Source: Viscum album (Eukaryota > Streptophyta > Magnoliopsida > Santalales > Viscaceae). From it: a stretch of DNA of 64,000 nucleotides. The stretch is taken from assembly GCA_963277665.1 (NCBI GenBank), contig OY728158.1:595844818-595908817 (forward strand). The letters are read 5' to 3'. Position 1 is the first letter of the stretch. The number at the start of each line of letters is the position of its first letter. Both the position numbers and the translations under genes were made by a program. Of this stretch, positions 11,746 to 24,269 are shown piece after piece. Under the pieces are notes generated by a model that saw only the letters and a program-made list of their open reading frames with translations, had not been told where the DNA came from and searched no databases.

Positions 11746-13328
11746 ACTATGGAATCCCACCTTTTTATTACATAACTTCTCATTACATTTTACAAACAGA
11801 GGATCTTTAAAGTTTAGTATCTGGGGAATTAGGGACATAGAACATGAAAACAACATAAAAAGTTATTTTAATCCACTTTTAAGGCGTTATCATATGTTTA
11901 TACTGTGTAAAATCACTATGTCTCATATCCTGGAGACATACATCAAAGTAAAGGGTGAGCAGAAGGCCTAGTAAGGGTAAATAAGGGAATCAGTCTACTT
12001 GGGATATCAATAAGAACACGAATAAAAATATAAAGACATGAGAAATTAAAGTATAGTAATATCATAATGAAAATAAATTGAAACATAACTTGAATATGTG
12101 TCTAAAACATTTCATTTAGACATTCATGAACATATCACCAAGGTTTATCCCCAAGGTTTCATAAAAATTAGCAAGGTTATTCACCAAGGTATCGTGAAAC
12201 TTGTCGTCTCTAGAGATTAATTTCTTTACTCAATGCATTGGAGAGCTATCAAGGTGAACCCTTAATATGTATTTACTTTAATGTGATCCACATATATCAT
12301 AACCAAACATTTCATAAATAACCCCTTGAGAATAAAAGAAATGGGTTTCATTTCAAGATTGTGACGTTTTAAAAGTTCTTAAAAATAAGATCATTATGTC
12401 ATTTATAACCCATGAAAAGGGAGTTAGGGTTATATGTATGTCAATTAAAGAATGAAATATATAATCTTTACATATTTATGAACATCCAAATAAACTAAAT
12501 ATGTTTGGGTATTCACATAAATAAAACAAGAGAATTTCTGGAGAGAAAGAGATAGAAATCTTGAGATGAAATTTATGCAGCACAACGACTATATAACATG
12601 ATTATAGAAAAAATTGAAAAGAGAGGGGACAAGGGTCACCCAATAATAAATAATTAATAATACAGTATGGGTACAAAATAAGATTATGGTATGGATACAT
12701 TAATGACATTCCACATGAAAAAGAAACATGAAAGAAAAGAGAAGATGTGATTTCTTTTACGAGAAATTCGGCTACCTAACGATGTCACTTAAAAATTCAG
12801 AAAACAAATTGAAGAGATCAGAAATGGTATCTCAACAATTAGACACGAAATGGAAAGTAATGAGAATATATAAGAACATAACCTCAACATAACGATATAG
12901 AATCTAGAAGACACAACATAAAGGAAGTCACGACTTAAAAGAGGAGGGTGAAAGATTCCCTTACCTTGAAGAGTAACATCGAAATCATGAAGGTCGAAAA
13001 TTTGGGAGGCTTAAGGGAACCTTGGGAGGACTACTTGGGAGGTAAAGAGACTATAACTTCATTGGGGAGGATTTTTAAATGAAATTAATGAGGTAATGGC
13101 TTGGTATTTATAGGAGAAGTGAGGGAATAAATTATTAATTTCCAAGGTACACCTCATCGGTGGTATTGGAAAACCAATGGGCTTTCCCATGGTACATTTC
13201 CATGGTATTGGCCACTTGGTACACCTCATATCATATCTTACTATTCATAAGTCGACCAGAATGACTACATACTTATTACATCATTAATGATGTCATTAAA
13301 CACCTGAAACTCAAAAACTGTATTTTTA

Positions 13329-13612
13329 CTATTCACCAAAAATTAAACTGTTTCAGAAAAATACAAAAAATTCACCTTAACCTAATATCGATGCTCTGAA
13401 TTCAAAAATGAACTCCATTTTATGAAAATAATTTTATAATTATGAGATATTTAATTTTTATGTAAAAACACTATTCATTGAAAATTCAACTGTTTCAGAA
13501 AAATCCCAAAAATTCACCTTAACCTTATATCGATGCTCTGAATTCAAAAATGAAAACCATTTTATGAAAATAATTTTCAAAATATATTTAATTTAATTTT
13601 TAAATAAAAATA
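13329..13612. repeat. 142-bp tandem duplication within E2 5' LTR
   Basis: Units begin CTATTCA at 13329 and 13471, with a third start at 13613. This matches the duplication at 5534-5818 in the sister LTR, which shows it was part of the active element. Confidence 0.8.
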
Positions 13613-14100
13613 CTATTCACTCGAGAAAACTAATACTGATCTAATAATTTCTGAAATAGTTATTTCCTTCTTTTATTAAATCACATCAGCTAATCAAGGT
13701 GCCTAAATTATATTAATACTTTCTTAAGTGAGGTTACTAATCCATTTCATCATATTACTATTCATAAGTGTAAAATTACTATTCATAATTTACTATTCAT
13801 CAAAAATAACGTTGATCTTATTAGACTCTAAATTTCTTACTGAACAGAACTGTAGAATAACATTTTACAAAATCATTACACATTATTAATTACAGGTTTA
13901 CATAAATATTTGAAATTATAATTTTTAAAAAATTCATCAATAATATACATCCTATATTTATCCAAACATTTGAGATTCACAAACTTTACCATAAGAAGAA
14001 ATAACAGTCTTTATTTATTTCAAAGGATTACATAAAGCAATTAATGTCTCGTTACATATCCCCTTATAACACTTGCATTGGACCTTAGTGTAAGGTGTGC

Positions 14101-14310
14101 TCAGGTGATAGAATATTTGGGCGGCTCAGACAATATTGCTCGAGTGGTGATTTCTATTATCTTGAACTTATCCCATAAGTGATTCTGTTCAAGTTTCATA
14201 TGATGAAGTTTGGTTTGGTTTTGCTCCAGAGCAAAGCCCAGTGGTGCTACCTCCATCCGAAGTACTGTAAGATGGCCTTCGAACGGCCCGAGACTACTGG
14301 ATGAGGCCAT
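14101..14310 (-). CDS. Short frame inside E2 5' LTR, unknown
   Basis: This 69-codon frame starts MASSSSLGPFEGHL, 222 bases into the LTR in transcript direction. It is rich in charged and leucine residues and could form a helix (VLRMEVAPLGFALEQNQ, then KLEQNHLWDKFK). The sister LTR keeps the same register over all 69 codons without an indel but has one stop, and amino-acid differences are many. I recognise no family. It could be an upstream frame in the element transcript or simply an open stretch of LTR. Confidence 0.3.
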   Translation of the reverse strand: MASSSSLGPFEGHLTVLRMEVAPLGFALEQNQTKLHHMKLEQNHLWDKFKIIEITTRAILSEPPKYSIT

Positions 14311-14531
14311 CGAATCTTCTTTCTATAACCAAGATCACTTGTATTTATGAACAATAATAACAACATTAAGAGTTTAGTTTCCAACGGTTATATTGACCAA
14401 CAGTCATATAAAAGTCGAAACCTAACAATATCATTTTAATTATACTCAGTTTATTAAATAAATGAAACACTTTTGTTGAGTATATAATAAAAAAAGGAAT
14501 AAAAAATTATTCAAAAGTTCGGGTCGTTACA

Positions 14532-14536
14532 CTGTT
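14532..14536. repeat. Target-site duplication CTGTT, right of E2
   Basis: This is the second copy of the 5-bp duplication flanking E2. Together with 3944-3948 it proves insertion into the left LTR of E1, whose last bases continue to the right of it. Confidence 0.8.
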
Positions 14537-14565
14537 TATAGAGTGATCTAGGTTGAGTCATTACA
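14537..14565 (+). mobile_element. E1 left LTR, terminal remainder
   Basis: The sequence TATAGAGTGATC to GAGTCATTACA continues the E1 LTR interrupted at 3948. Its counterpart in the right LTR is TATATAACGAGTCATATTGAG to TATAACA, ending at 21935. The LTR end TTACA pairs with the start TGTAA. Confidence 0.7.
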
Positions 14566-14580
14566 ATGGGGAATCAAAGG
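14566..14580 (+). other. E1 primer-binding site, degenerate
   Basis: ATGGGGAATCAAAGG follows the LTR end by one base. It resembles TGGTATCAGAGC only partly, but the position is right and it sets the orientation of E1 as plus. Confidence 0.4.
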
Positions 14581-17500
14581 TTATTTTCCTTTTTCTTACT
14601 ATTTTGGGCGACTAGATAGAAGACTATGAACATTTCAAATCATGATAAATAGATCATGTATGATTGTGATCAACCTATGAATAAGGGAAAGTTCAAGTGT
14701 CTAGGGATGGGACTGTTGTTCATGTTGTTCATTATTATAGTTAATTATTATTTCACCTTGATTGATTGATATACTTTCCACTACTTACTGATTTATGGGA
14801 TTTATAGTATTTTTCCCTTATCTCGGTATGGTAGGGAATTATTTTTACATGAATCATTATAGGAATAAAGAAATTCACATGCCATAAATATTTCATTATA
14901 TATAGATTTAATTTTTTGAATTCCTATTACATGTTGGATGTACATTGTGTGATTTAGCATGATGCTTATATATATGCCATATTTGGGTGATTATTTAGCA
15001 TCCTTAGCTATAAACCATGTTTTGTGATACTTTTCCCGGTTCACCTATATTTAATACAATGTGATAGCATGAATTTTTATAGTTATGGTATATGATTGGT
15101 TAAATAATGTGTCTTCATCAACATAAATAGTATTTTACAATATAAATTTAAGGCGACATTTTATTTTGTTAATTGATTGTGATATGTTTGATCCTTGGAA
15201 CATTGGTTTCATGGGACAAAACATTTGTGGTTATGATTAAATGTGTTAAAATTTCAATTTATAAATTATATGAACCTTTAGAAATTGGGGAATGGTGACC
15301 CATATAATCAATCCATTATATATGGACTTGTTATATTATGAGACCGAAGGTAGAAACCTTATTTTAGTAACATGAATGCCAATTTAAAATTAGAAAGTCT
15401 AATACCTTTATAATATGTGAATGATAATTCACATAACTAAGCCATGATATATATATATATAATGTCTTTTTTTATAACTTATGCATGAATCCTCTTATGA
15501 ATGGATATTTATATGCTTCGCTAAACCATTGTAGTTGAGTTTTAACATTGTATGATTATGTGATAAACAACCTATGTGTGTTTGAAATCTTAATTTTTAA
15601 TATGTCATTAGGTTGTTTTTATATAGGCCCAAGTTGGAATGATGGAAACCTCGTAGATAACCTTTATTTTTGATATTTTTTAGTTCTAAACCCCATTATG
15701 GTATAATCATGATACACAAGGATGGTTATTTAAATTGTTAGAAGACACTTATACAGTGTTACATATAAATGTACGATGGTATGATTTTGGCCCTTATTTT
15801 TAAGAAAGGATTTAGTTAATTAAAATTCTAATCATAACCTTATGGATGTTTCCTCTATAGTATGGACATCAAATTTACTTTAACTAATCCTAATGTTGAG
15901 AACTTTATGGATGAATTAATGGTTAAAAAGAAAATTTTGAGATAATTTTCCTATCATGCTTCATGGAGTCATCTGAATAAAGTTCCAAGTATAGTCACAT
16001 TTATAACTGGTATGTGAGTTGATTATGTATGAGCCTATAAAATATTTAAAATAAACCTGAATAAATGAAAATGGATGAAATAAAACCATTTTTTAGTGTA
16101 GATATCTTGACCCCTCATGTGAGGGTAGTCTAAATGTTTCCATGGGAGGTGACTTGAATAGGAACATGGATGTTACATGAGGATCTCCTCTAGTCTTCCT
16201 ATCATCACGATATAGAGGTTAGGTTTTAGAACCTAGTGAATCTTATGGGTTGAACAAATTTTAAGTAAAATTCCTTATGAAGAGGGATAACTTATTTTGT
16301 TATCACCTCAAGAATAAAAAGAACCACTAGATTCTTATTTTAGCTATAGGTTTGAAAGTGTCACTCAAATTCCATTATACTGGGAAGGACTTTTAGTCCG
16401 TGGAATGACACCTGGGTTGGTAGGGTGGTCATGTGAATAATTTAACCATTTTAGGGTCATGATCATCAAATAATGCTTGAGTTCAGTAGGTTATGCATGC
16501 ATAAGTCATAGTCAACCATTTAGTTGTTCTTGTGACCCTTGTTTTTAAATAATGGATGACTTGGTAAGTCATCAGCCAGGTTAACAGTCATATGAGGTAA
16601 TAGGAATTTTTGTAAAAATATTTTGTGTGGGAAATCATATAGTAGTATGTATATGGTAGATAGGTCAATGGATAATTTCAATGTGTGTGCCGCTACACTG
16701 GTGAAATATCAAGTTTGTACACAATTATACGCATGGTACCCACCAAGTTATAAGGTGGTGCAACGATCTGTATGTTTTTAGTGGAGTTTTTTATACTGTG
16801 ATCTATTAGACTACATTCTTGAGTCATTTATAGAGTATAATGAACTATAAATATAGAAAATTTTGTTATACCTTTACTGGGGGATGACATTACAAAAGGA
16901 TTGGGTGTTGTAACACTACTGATCAGTTTAGATTTGTATTATATTCATAAAACTAATGATGTGTGTGAGTACAGATTGAGAGATATTCACACGTACAACT
17001 AGATTGAATATGATCTGTCATGATTTTAAGAATCTAGTTTTATGATCCTTTTTAATTGTATTTTGGTAAAAGAGTATTGGCCACATCCATAACCCATATT
17101 CAGTGGGGGATGGAGTGTGTGCCATGGGATGAGTTCCCAAAACCTATAAACAATGACCAAGACACTCCTATGGTGGGGATTATCATGTTAAATGTGTTTT
17201 AGTGCATTCTTATATGTAAATGGAGAAAAAAAATACAATTTGGATATGGTTAGAATGAATTTTGGAAACATGTGAGACTGGTAAGTTTGAGTTTTTAGTC
17301 ATTAAAATGAAACATGAGATGAAACCTGATTATGGGTTGGGATTGAGTCTATATTCTATATTTAGACTTACGGTGTATAAGTGACTCAGGTAGTAAGGCT
17401 TATGATGCATATCTATGCTAAAAAAACATGATCATAACATGGTTGTCTATTTATGCAACCTTTGAGGAAAACATGAGTTGAGGATGAACTACGATGGGTG

Positions 17501-18939
17501 TTTTTGAAACAATAATAGAATGCCTCAGTTATAAGGGAATTTTGGTTTTTAATGATGAAGCATCAATAGGTGAAACTGATCTCTTAAAAGGAAGTCGTAT
17601 AGAGTTTGTTCAACAACTCATTTAGATGTGTAGATAAATATGGTTGTTTGGAAACCATGCGGGGAACTTTATTTTGGATATGATGGTAGTGTATTAGGTC
17701 TTATTGGTAATAATTTATATACTATTAGAGAACTGTTGAATCAATGATGATCATTTACCTTATATTGGAATCATTTTGATTACACTAAGAGAGTGTTAAT
17801 TATAAATTAAGATAAAGAAATAAATTAAATTCCTTATTCGATTGATAAATAGACCCTTCCTAAGTTTCACTATAAGAGCATGGATAATCATAGAGGCATA
17901 GATTGTCCTGAGTGAAACAGGGATGCCGAGGCAGAATGGAATTGGATGGAATCATAAACACCAAATGATTATTTAACTCGATATCTAGATGAGATAACAC
18001 TATTTGGCTCAGTCAGTGTTCATGATACGTGGATGTATCATTTATGTATTGATGTATCAATTCTGAACTCCTAATAATGGACTACCAAGTATGATATCCT
18101 TGGATTCCAATAGTCAAATATGAGGTTACCCTAGAATTATTATCATGATTGTTTGATATGATTAGTGTGTAATGATCCAAAGGTGTAGGATCGAGTATAC
18201 ACCTATGTTCTTATTGTGGAATAATGACATAAAGGAATGTTTTGGTTAGAGACATCACTATAAGTTGGTAATCTAATTCAATGAGTGTTCTAGAAGTAAT
18301 CTTGAGGTGTGACATGGATTAAAGTTTTTAGATTTAGTTTTGGATGAATTATCTAGGAAAGTTGAGTGCTTTCATAGATAATCGGTCAATAATAGCTTGA
18401 TTTTATTTTCTATTGTATTGTTAAAAGTGATCTATGAGGAACAAATTTTGGAAAAGTTTCTGGATTATTTATGTTTATTGTAATGTTCAAACAATTATTT
18501 TCATGGTTTGACCAAGATCAATGATTTCTATTAGTAATTTACCATCTAATCAAGTTAATAAACATTTCATAGTGCATCTTTATAATAATAAAGTGTACTT
18601 AAGTATAAAAATATAATAGTGGTAGAAACATGACTCAAAATTGTTCATTCGAGATAGAATATATATTGGGGAGCTCCATGGAATGATTGTTGAAATATAT
18701 GACGATGTTATTGTGTCTTAGGTTAGATGGGTTCGGGTAAGTATCATCTTAATGTTTTAGTTTTGAATTCAAGTGTTGAATTGAGTTTTAATGAATTAAA
18801 TACCATGTATAAAGAGAAATTATTATAGGAACACTAAGTGTTTAAAATTACACATGGTTATTAATGACCTAAGTTTGTGGGGTTATGTTTCATTGTTCCC
18901 TATGATTTCTTAGAGATGATAAGTTCTAAGGTTGGAGAT
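14581..18939 (+). mobile_element. E1 interior, no recognisable coding (LARD-like)
   Basis: About 4.36 kb lie between the two E1 LTRs. No frame of 60 codons on the plus strand and none of the gypsy landmarks (zinc knuckle, FIDD, HPQTDGQSE) could be read, even allowing frameshifts. Other worn elements of this window still show such motifs. The purine-rich CTAAGGTTGGAGA just before 18940 would fit a polypurine tract. Long LTRs with a non-coding interior fit large retrotransposon derivatives (LARDs). Extreme decay is the alternative explanation. Confidence 0.5.
15438..15462. repeat. (AT)n microsatellite
   Basis: A short run of alternating AT lies in the E1 interior. Confidence 0.6.
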
Positions 18940-21935
18940 TTTAAGATCCAATGTTTTTAAAGGGATGAAATTTTCCAATGAAAATTGGAATTGTCATTTA
19001 GTGGATAGTACAAATTATTACTTGAGCTTTAAAATGAAATTATGGGAAATGGAATAGTGTTTAAGGCCTGATTGGTTACTTGGGTGTTTGATGAAGTTTT
19101 GGGAGCATTGGGCTTCAAAAACCCAGTTTTATAAATGGAAAAGCGGGAACAAGGTTTGACCAAAGTTAATAAAAACCATGAACTAAAACCATGAGTTACT
19201 ATATGGGTGTCACATGATTTTTCAAACAATTCACTTGAAGTGTAAAGACAATGAAAATTGATTCAGTCTATTTGAGATCCAAACTGCATGGGTTGTACAA
19301 AGTTAGACAAACCATGTGCCTAGTTGTGTGAGGGAGTATCGCCTTTGGCAAAGATGGAATGCAGTTGGAACATGGTTTGGATAACCATGTAGTCAAATTG
19401 CGAGCCTCATTATAATGGATGAAATTACCCTTTTTAAACCTATTTTATTTTAAACTTCAACCCTCATTTCTCCTCATCACTTTGAAATTAACACCCTCCC
19501 ATGCATGGATCTCTTCCTCTCATCCCAGGATTTGATTGTTCATCCTAATCCAGACTCAGAATCAAGTGTCATCAATCATTTTTTCTTACCCATAGTTATT
19601 TCATGATTTCTACTTCCTTGGATTATATTTATGTATTTAATTATACTTAAATTTGTATTATATGACCTATTTTTAGGACATTTGTCTGTTCTTACATTTT
19701 CTATCATTCTGGATCAAATCAACTCCGGGTAATGGATGAGTGAAGCATAATAATAATAAGGTAGGTGGTCTATGAATTTTACCTTAAGGTTTTGTCATTT
19801 TATAAAATATTACATTACACCACATGTTAGGTTTTCCATTAATCAACATTTAAATGGGAAATTAATTATGTCAAACCTAATTCGTTAAATTAAATGTTCA
19901 TTTTTCATTTAATTTCAGAATTAGTGGTACTTCACCTCAACTTAAACCACACATTTTGGTGAATTTATTATATTTATATGACTTATGCTTCATATAGGAA
20001 ATAAAATCACTCTTTTGGGTGATGTTTTAAATGATTTTATTACAATTATCTACCTACACTTTAATCACCTTTGAGGTGTATTGGATTAACTGTAATGTAA
20101 GATATGATTAAATTTAATTAAATGAGTTGGTATGACAACCATGCCCCATTTTGTAATAAAACCACCTATGAGGTGCACTGTATTATTTAATATAAAGGGG
20201 AAATCAAATGGAGTTATTTGAAATGATAAATGAAATGGACCTTCCCATGGCCTACTTAATTTCTTATAAATGTAATTTCATAAATTAAATACTGGAATTA
20301 AGATTTGGAATGGTTATGGATGTGGAATATTTTTTATTCACACTTAAAATGTAATATAGAATGATTATTAATATTTCATTCTTTATTAATTATATTTTAA
20401 TAGAAAAATATCATGTATAATATCATGGACAACGTTTACATATTAAAGGTAATGTGAATATTCCCTTATATCACACCTTGAGAGAACCCTGGTTTCCCAA
20501 GTTTGAATTCCATGGATGGTCACATTGGCTAGATGAAATATTATGACTTGAGAGACAATTTGGTTCCTTATACGACATGCCTTGGGTGGGTTCAAAGGTT
20601 AGAGGAATTGTATTACACCTTGATTGATACTTTTCTTATTTATACAGAATTCCTTGGATGGGCTCATAAGTAAAATGAAATTATCATACTCCTTGAAAAA
20701 CACTCGGGTTCCTTTTACGAGACTCCTTGAATGGGGTCAAAAGTTAAATGGAATTATTCTAATCCATGGGTGATACATATGTTCCTTATATGGAATGAAT
20801 TGGATGAGCATATAGGTTTATTGTAATATCTTATATCTCAGAGGACACTTGTGTTTCAATGTGGAATGTCTTGGAAGAGATTGTAGGAAAGAATGAAATT
20901 TATTGTTTTCTTGACCATCATGACACATGGGTGCCACATTTCACCTTGGTCCACATATGAATTTTACTATTACATGGACCTCGTTAGGTCCCATTTGAAT
21001 TAGAACAACTAATTTCCATCTACTCAGATGCATGAGATGGTCTGGACATGTTTCATGGTTTCATCTATACTTACTCCTGGGTGTGCAGAATTATTTATAT
21101 GGGTCCTAGTATCTCTTCATTACCGTCACCTTTACTATTACGTATATCACCTGGTCTTATTCCATGGGTCCTCACCTATGTATTCATATCTCTACATATT
21201 ATATTGTTACATATATTCACATATATACATGATGGCATGTTTAGAGACATTCCGATTTAGGCCGAAGTAGTTATTGTTGGATGTGTGTATTTTGAGGAAC
21301 CTCATCCTAAATTAAATATATTATTTTTTTACTATCATATTTTTAAACATGTACACTACTATATTTTATATTTATATATTAGATTACATTAGACACCATT
21401 GGTGGTGGCCTACCATGTTTATATCAAACCTAGTTCAAGCTAGGGTTTGGTACCCAAAAAGATCTTCTATTTACAAGATCATGATTATAGTTTTCACTAT
21501 GTGTTTCACACTTGGATATGAGAGTTTAAGAGAATAGGATTAAGCTATTTATTAGGAATCACATGAAGATAACCTTTGAGATTTAGTTCGTTTCATCGTG
21601 CTTGTATTGTATGCATATTTCCATGTTTTCTTATTTTCCTTTTAATATTGACATGACATCACTATGTATATGATAATATTTATGGAATTATACATTTACT
21701 GTTATTTGGTTTATTTATTTCTACCACCTTTCATTTAAAATTCTTATACCATTTATTTATTTATTATGTACCACTATGAATCTTTGATCATGTGGGTATA
21801 GTCTACCCATCATATTATCATGAGACCGTTGATACTAGTTAGAGGCATCTAGAATATGGGGAGGCATGATGGAGGCCATGCAGTGCTTGATCCATCTACT
21901 ATTTATATAACGAGTCATATTGAGATGTTATAACA
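18940..21935 (+). mobile_element. E1 right (3') LTR
   Basis: This 3.0-kb LTR begins TTTAAGATCC, aligned to TGTAAGATCT at 824, and ends TATAACA. It pairs with 824-3948 plus 14537-14565. Worn copies of a CACGGTT/AACCGTG hairpin unit are visible at about 19280-19410 (CAAACTGCATGGGTTG, GACAAACCATGTG, ACATGGTTTGGATAACCATG). The open frames at 21028-21270 and 21349-21537 are T-rich LTR sequence, not genes. Confidence 0.8.
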
Positions 21936-22069
21936 TGATAATTATTAGTTTATGTTTTCTTTCATATTCTCTAAATATATAAACCTAAAATATCCTTTTA
22001 ATGTATGCAATGAAATGTTTTATTTGTTTTATTTAATCTATGGGATGGTTATATATGCGAATATATTTT
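21936..22069. other. AT-rich spacer, nothing recognised
   Basis: This short stretch lies between the end of E1 and the start of copia-like sequence. It contains a T10 run and no motif. Confidence 0.4.
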
Positions 22070-23720
22070 TTTTTATCAAAGAGAGTATATAAAATATGTT
22101 ATTATTTCACCAGACCTAAGAGTGTAGGTCTTAGGTATCATAGGTTCCATAAGGAGTTTTGTAAGAAGAACTGACTCAAGTAACAAAAGAACCAAAAATT
22201 TATGGTATTATTCATAAGGAGAGTAAGATATACCGATTATATAAAATTAGGATGAATTAATTTTCATAGATAAGGAATGTAATCCAAACTAATAGACCAT
22301 TCTGAGGACTGACTCTGAGAAAAGGCTAAAATCCATGTCATTTGAAATAGGCTCCATGTTTACTAACAACATTTGGAACTTCGCGGATTCACCTGATGGG
22401 GTTAGAATCACAAGTTAGAGGTTGTTTTTTATAAGAAAAATGAAATTTATATTTGAGTGTCTACCCATAAATATCTCATGGTGTAAAAGGGTTAAAAATA
22501 AATTCATGGTATTTACTATAAAAAGAAAGTTTCACCGATTGCGATGATAAAGACTATTCATATATTTCTTACCATGGAATAATGTCATCACTTTAAGATA
22601 TATCTAATGGATTTCAAAACTGATGTACTTAATGGGAATATAGTTTATGATAGGTATATGATATATATTTAAGGTTTTTATGTTTGAAACAAGTATTTTA
22701 AGGCTTTAAATTTCTAATTTTCTATTTATGGTTTAAGGAAAGACTCTTAGATTTGGATTATCTAATTTTGATGATGCTATCAAAGACTTTGGTTTCATAG
22801 GAAATATGGATGGTTATTATGTATACAAGTGGGATAATAGGTGTGTGGTTGTATTTATGATATTTTATATAGATAACATACCACTTATTGGAATTTATTT
22901 CCCAATTTTATGTTATATAATGATTTTTTTGGGAAACTCTTTCTAAAAAAAGACATCGGTGAATTATCCTATGTAATAGGTATATAGATCTATTGAATTA
23001 GATCTAAGAGGATTAATGTAATAGTTCTAAATACTTATATTGGTAATTTTATAAAGTGGATTAGTATGGATAACTCAAAAACAAGGTCTTTACTGGTGTT
23101 TTATGGTATGGATATTAGGATGATTAAATATCTTTATAAATCATTTTAAAGGATGTATTTGATTCATTACACATCTTCAATAAGATATATCACGTCTCAT
23201 ATGTTGTGTACTCAACCAAATGTTTGTGAATAATTATAAGTTACCAATATAATCTATATGAGAGTCACTGGATTACTATTATAAAAATCCTTAAGTACTT
23301 AAGAATATGTAAAAACATTTTACTTGACTTTATACGTGAGTATGAGATTAGTGTAAATGGATAAATTGATTCTAGTTTTGAATAAAAAAATATTATATGA
23401 GATCCCAATCTAGTTTCATGTTTTTTATAAAAATTGTATATATAAGTCATAAAAGTTCAAAAAAATATACATTAAAAACTTAACAATAGATGTAGAGTAC
23501 ATCACTATATAAAATGATGTGAAGGAAGTTATTTGGACTAAGAAGTTTATTTAAAAACATAGGGTGGTTCCTAGAATTTAGAGAGAAATTAATATTTAAT
23601 GTAATAATGATGGGTCTATTTCTCAAGACCGGGAATCTCGATCTCACCAAGAACAAAAAACATCCTTAACAAGTACTATCTCATTTTGGAGATCATTGAG
23701 ATATGTGATGTTAGGAATTT
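22070..23720 (+). pseudogene. pol: Ty1/copia pol relic: RT and RNase H
   Basis: Allowing frame changes, translation gives copia RT landmarks in order: YLMDFKTDVLNGNIVYD (about 22595-22645; family: MDVKTAFLNG), DFGFIGNMDGYYVYKW, VVVFMIFYIDNIPLIG (about 22850-22895; family YVDDML, second Asp now N), SSIRYITSHMLCTQPN (about 23175-23223; family ASAVGSLMYAMLCTRPD) and IIKILKYL (family: VKWILRYL). RNase H follows with YVVYISHKSSK-like remnants, DVEYITI and EVIWTKKFI (family: AEYVA...EAVWLK), NNDGSISQD and KNILNKYYLILEIIE (family: KHI..RYHFIRE). Stops are frequent and nothing can be expressed. RT followed by RNase H at the 3' end of pol defines copia. Confidence 0.8.
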
Positions 23721-24260
23721 TTGGCCGGCTATAGAGAAGTAGATGAAATGAAAAAACATTACTATAAAAATTAAATAAGGGTCATGTTGAATATCTCAAT
23801 ATTATATACTTGAGAGAATATATGTAATGGTTGTAAAATATATCATGATTTTAGAACAAAGGAAATTTCCATTTATCATTCATTAATGTGTTATATCATA
23901 TGAACAATTGAATGTTAATTTCCCTAAAAATAATGACTTGGAGTTGTCCCTAATCAATGATCATCAGAAAGTATTATGGACTGTGATGATATATTAAAAT
24001 TCGCATTAGTTGAATCTTGTACATGATACAAAGGGTTGTATATATGATACAATGAATATAATATCAAGATAATAATCAAATACATAATATTTTTATTTAC
24101 CCACCATAGTATATCATAATGAATATCATATGGTAATTGATATACTTAGAGGTATATGATTATTATGAATCCCTACTAATAGTGGTTGGTGAGATACCTA
24201 GTATAAAAACATTTATACATTGATACATTTCATACAAAAGCCTTTATAATTAGCCAATCA
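23721..24260 (+). mobile_element. Copia 3' untranslated tail, decayed
   Basis: This AT-rich stretch lies between the last RNase H codons and the polypurine tract. No frame or repeat is recognisable. GGGTCATGTTGAATATCTC near 23777 could belong to the end of pol. Confidence 0.4.
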
Positions 24261-24269
24261 GGGGGTGGT
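24261..24269 (+). other. Copia polypurine tract
   Basis: GGGGGTGGT directly precedes TGGGTATG, matching the GGGAGATTGTTGGG arrangement common at copia 3' LTR starts. Confidence 0.6.

Larger units (their letters stand above)
3949..14531 (-). mobile_element. E2: complete Ty3/gypsy element, chromovirus-like, inactive
   Basis: This is a 10.6-kb LTR retrotransposon read on the minus strand. In transcript order it has a 5' LTR (11748-14531), PBS, gag, protease, RT, RNase H, integrase with a Del/Tekay-like C-terminal block, polypurine tract and 3' LTR (3949-6754). The PR-RT-RH-IN order defines Ty3/gypsy. It is bounded by the 5-bp duplication CTGTT and lies inside the left LTR of E1. LTR divergence by eye is roughly one base in ten over the first 110 bp. 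Stops and frameshifts break gag and pol, so it cannot be autonomous now. Confidence 0.92.
11748..14531 (-). repeat. E2 5' LTR
   Basis: This 2784-bp LTR begins TGTAACGACCCG on the minus strand (plus-strand end GGTCGTTACA at 14531) and ends in CCATA next to the PBS. It aligns throughout with 3949-6754. It carries the tandem 142-bp repeat and, near its start, a 69-codon open frame. A GGTAAGG splice-donor-like site is present on the minus strand (plus CCTTACC near 12960; also near 5161 in the sister LTR). Confidence 0.9.
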
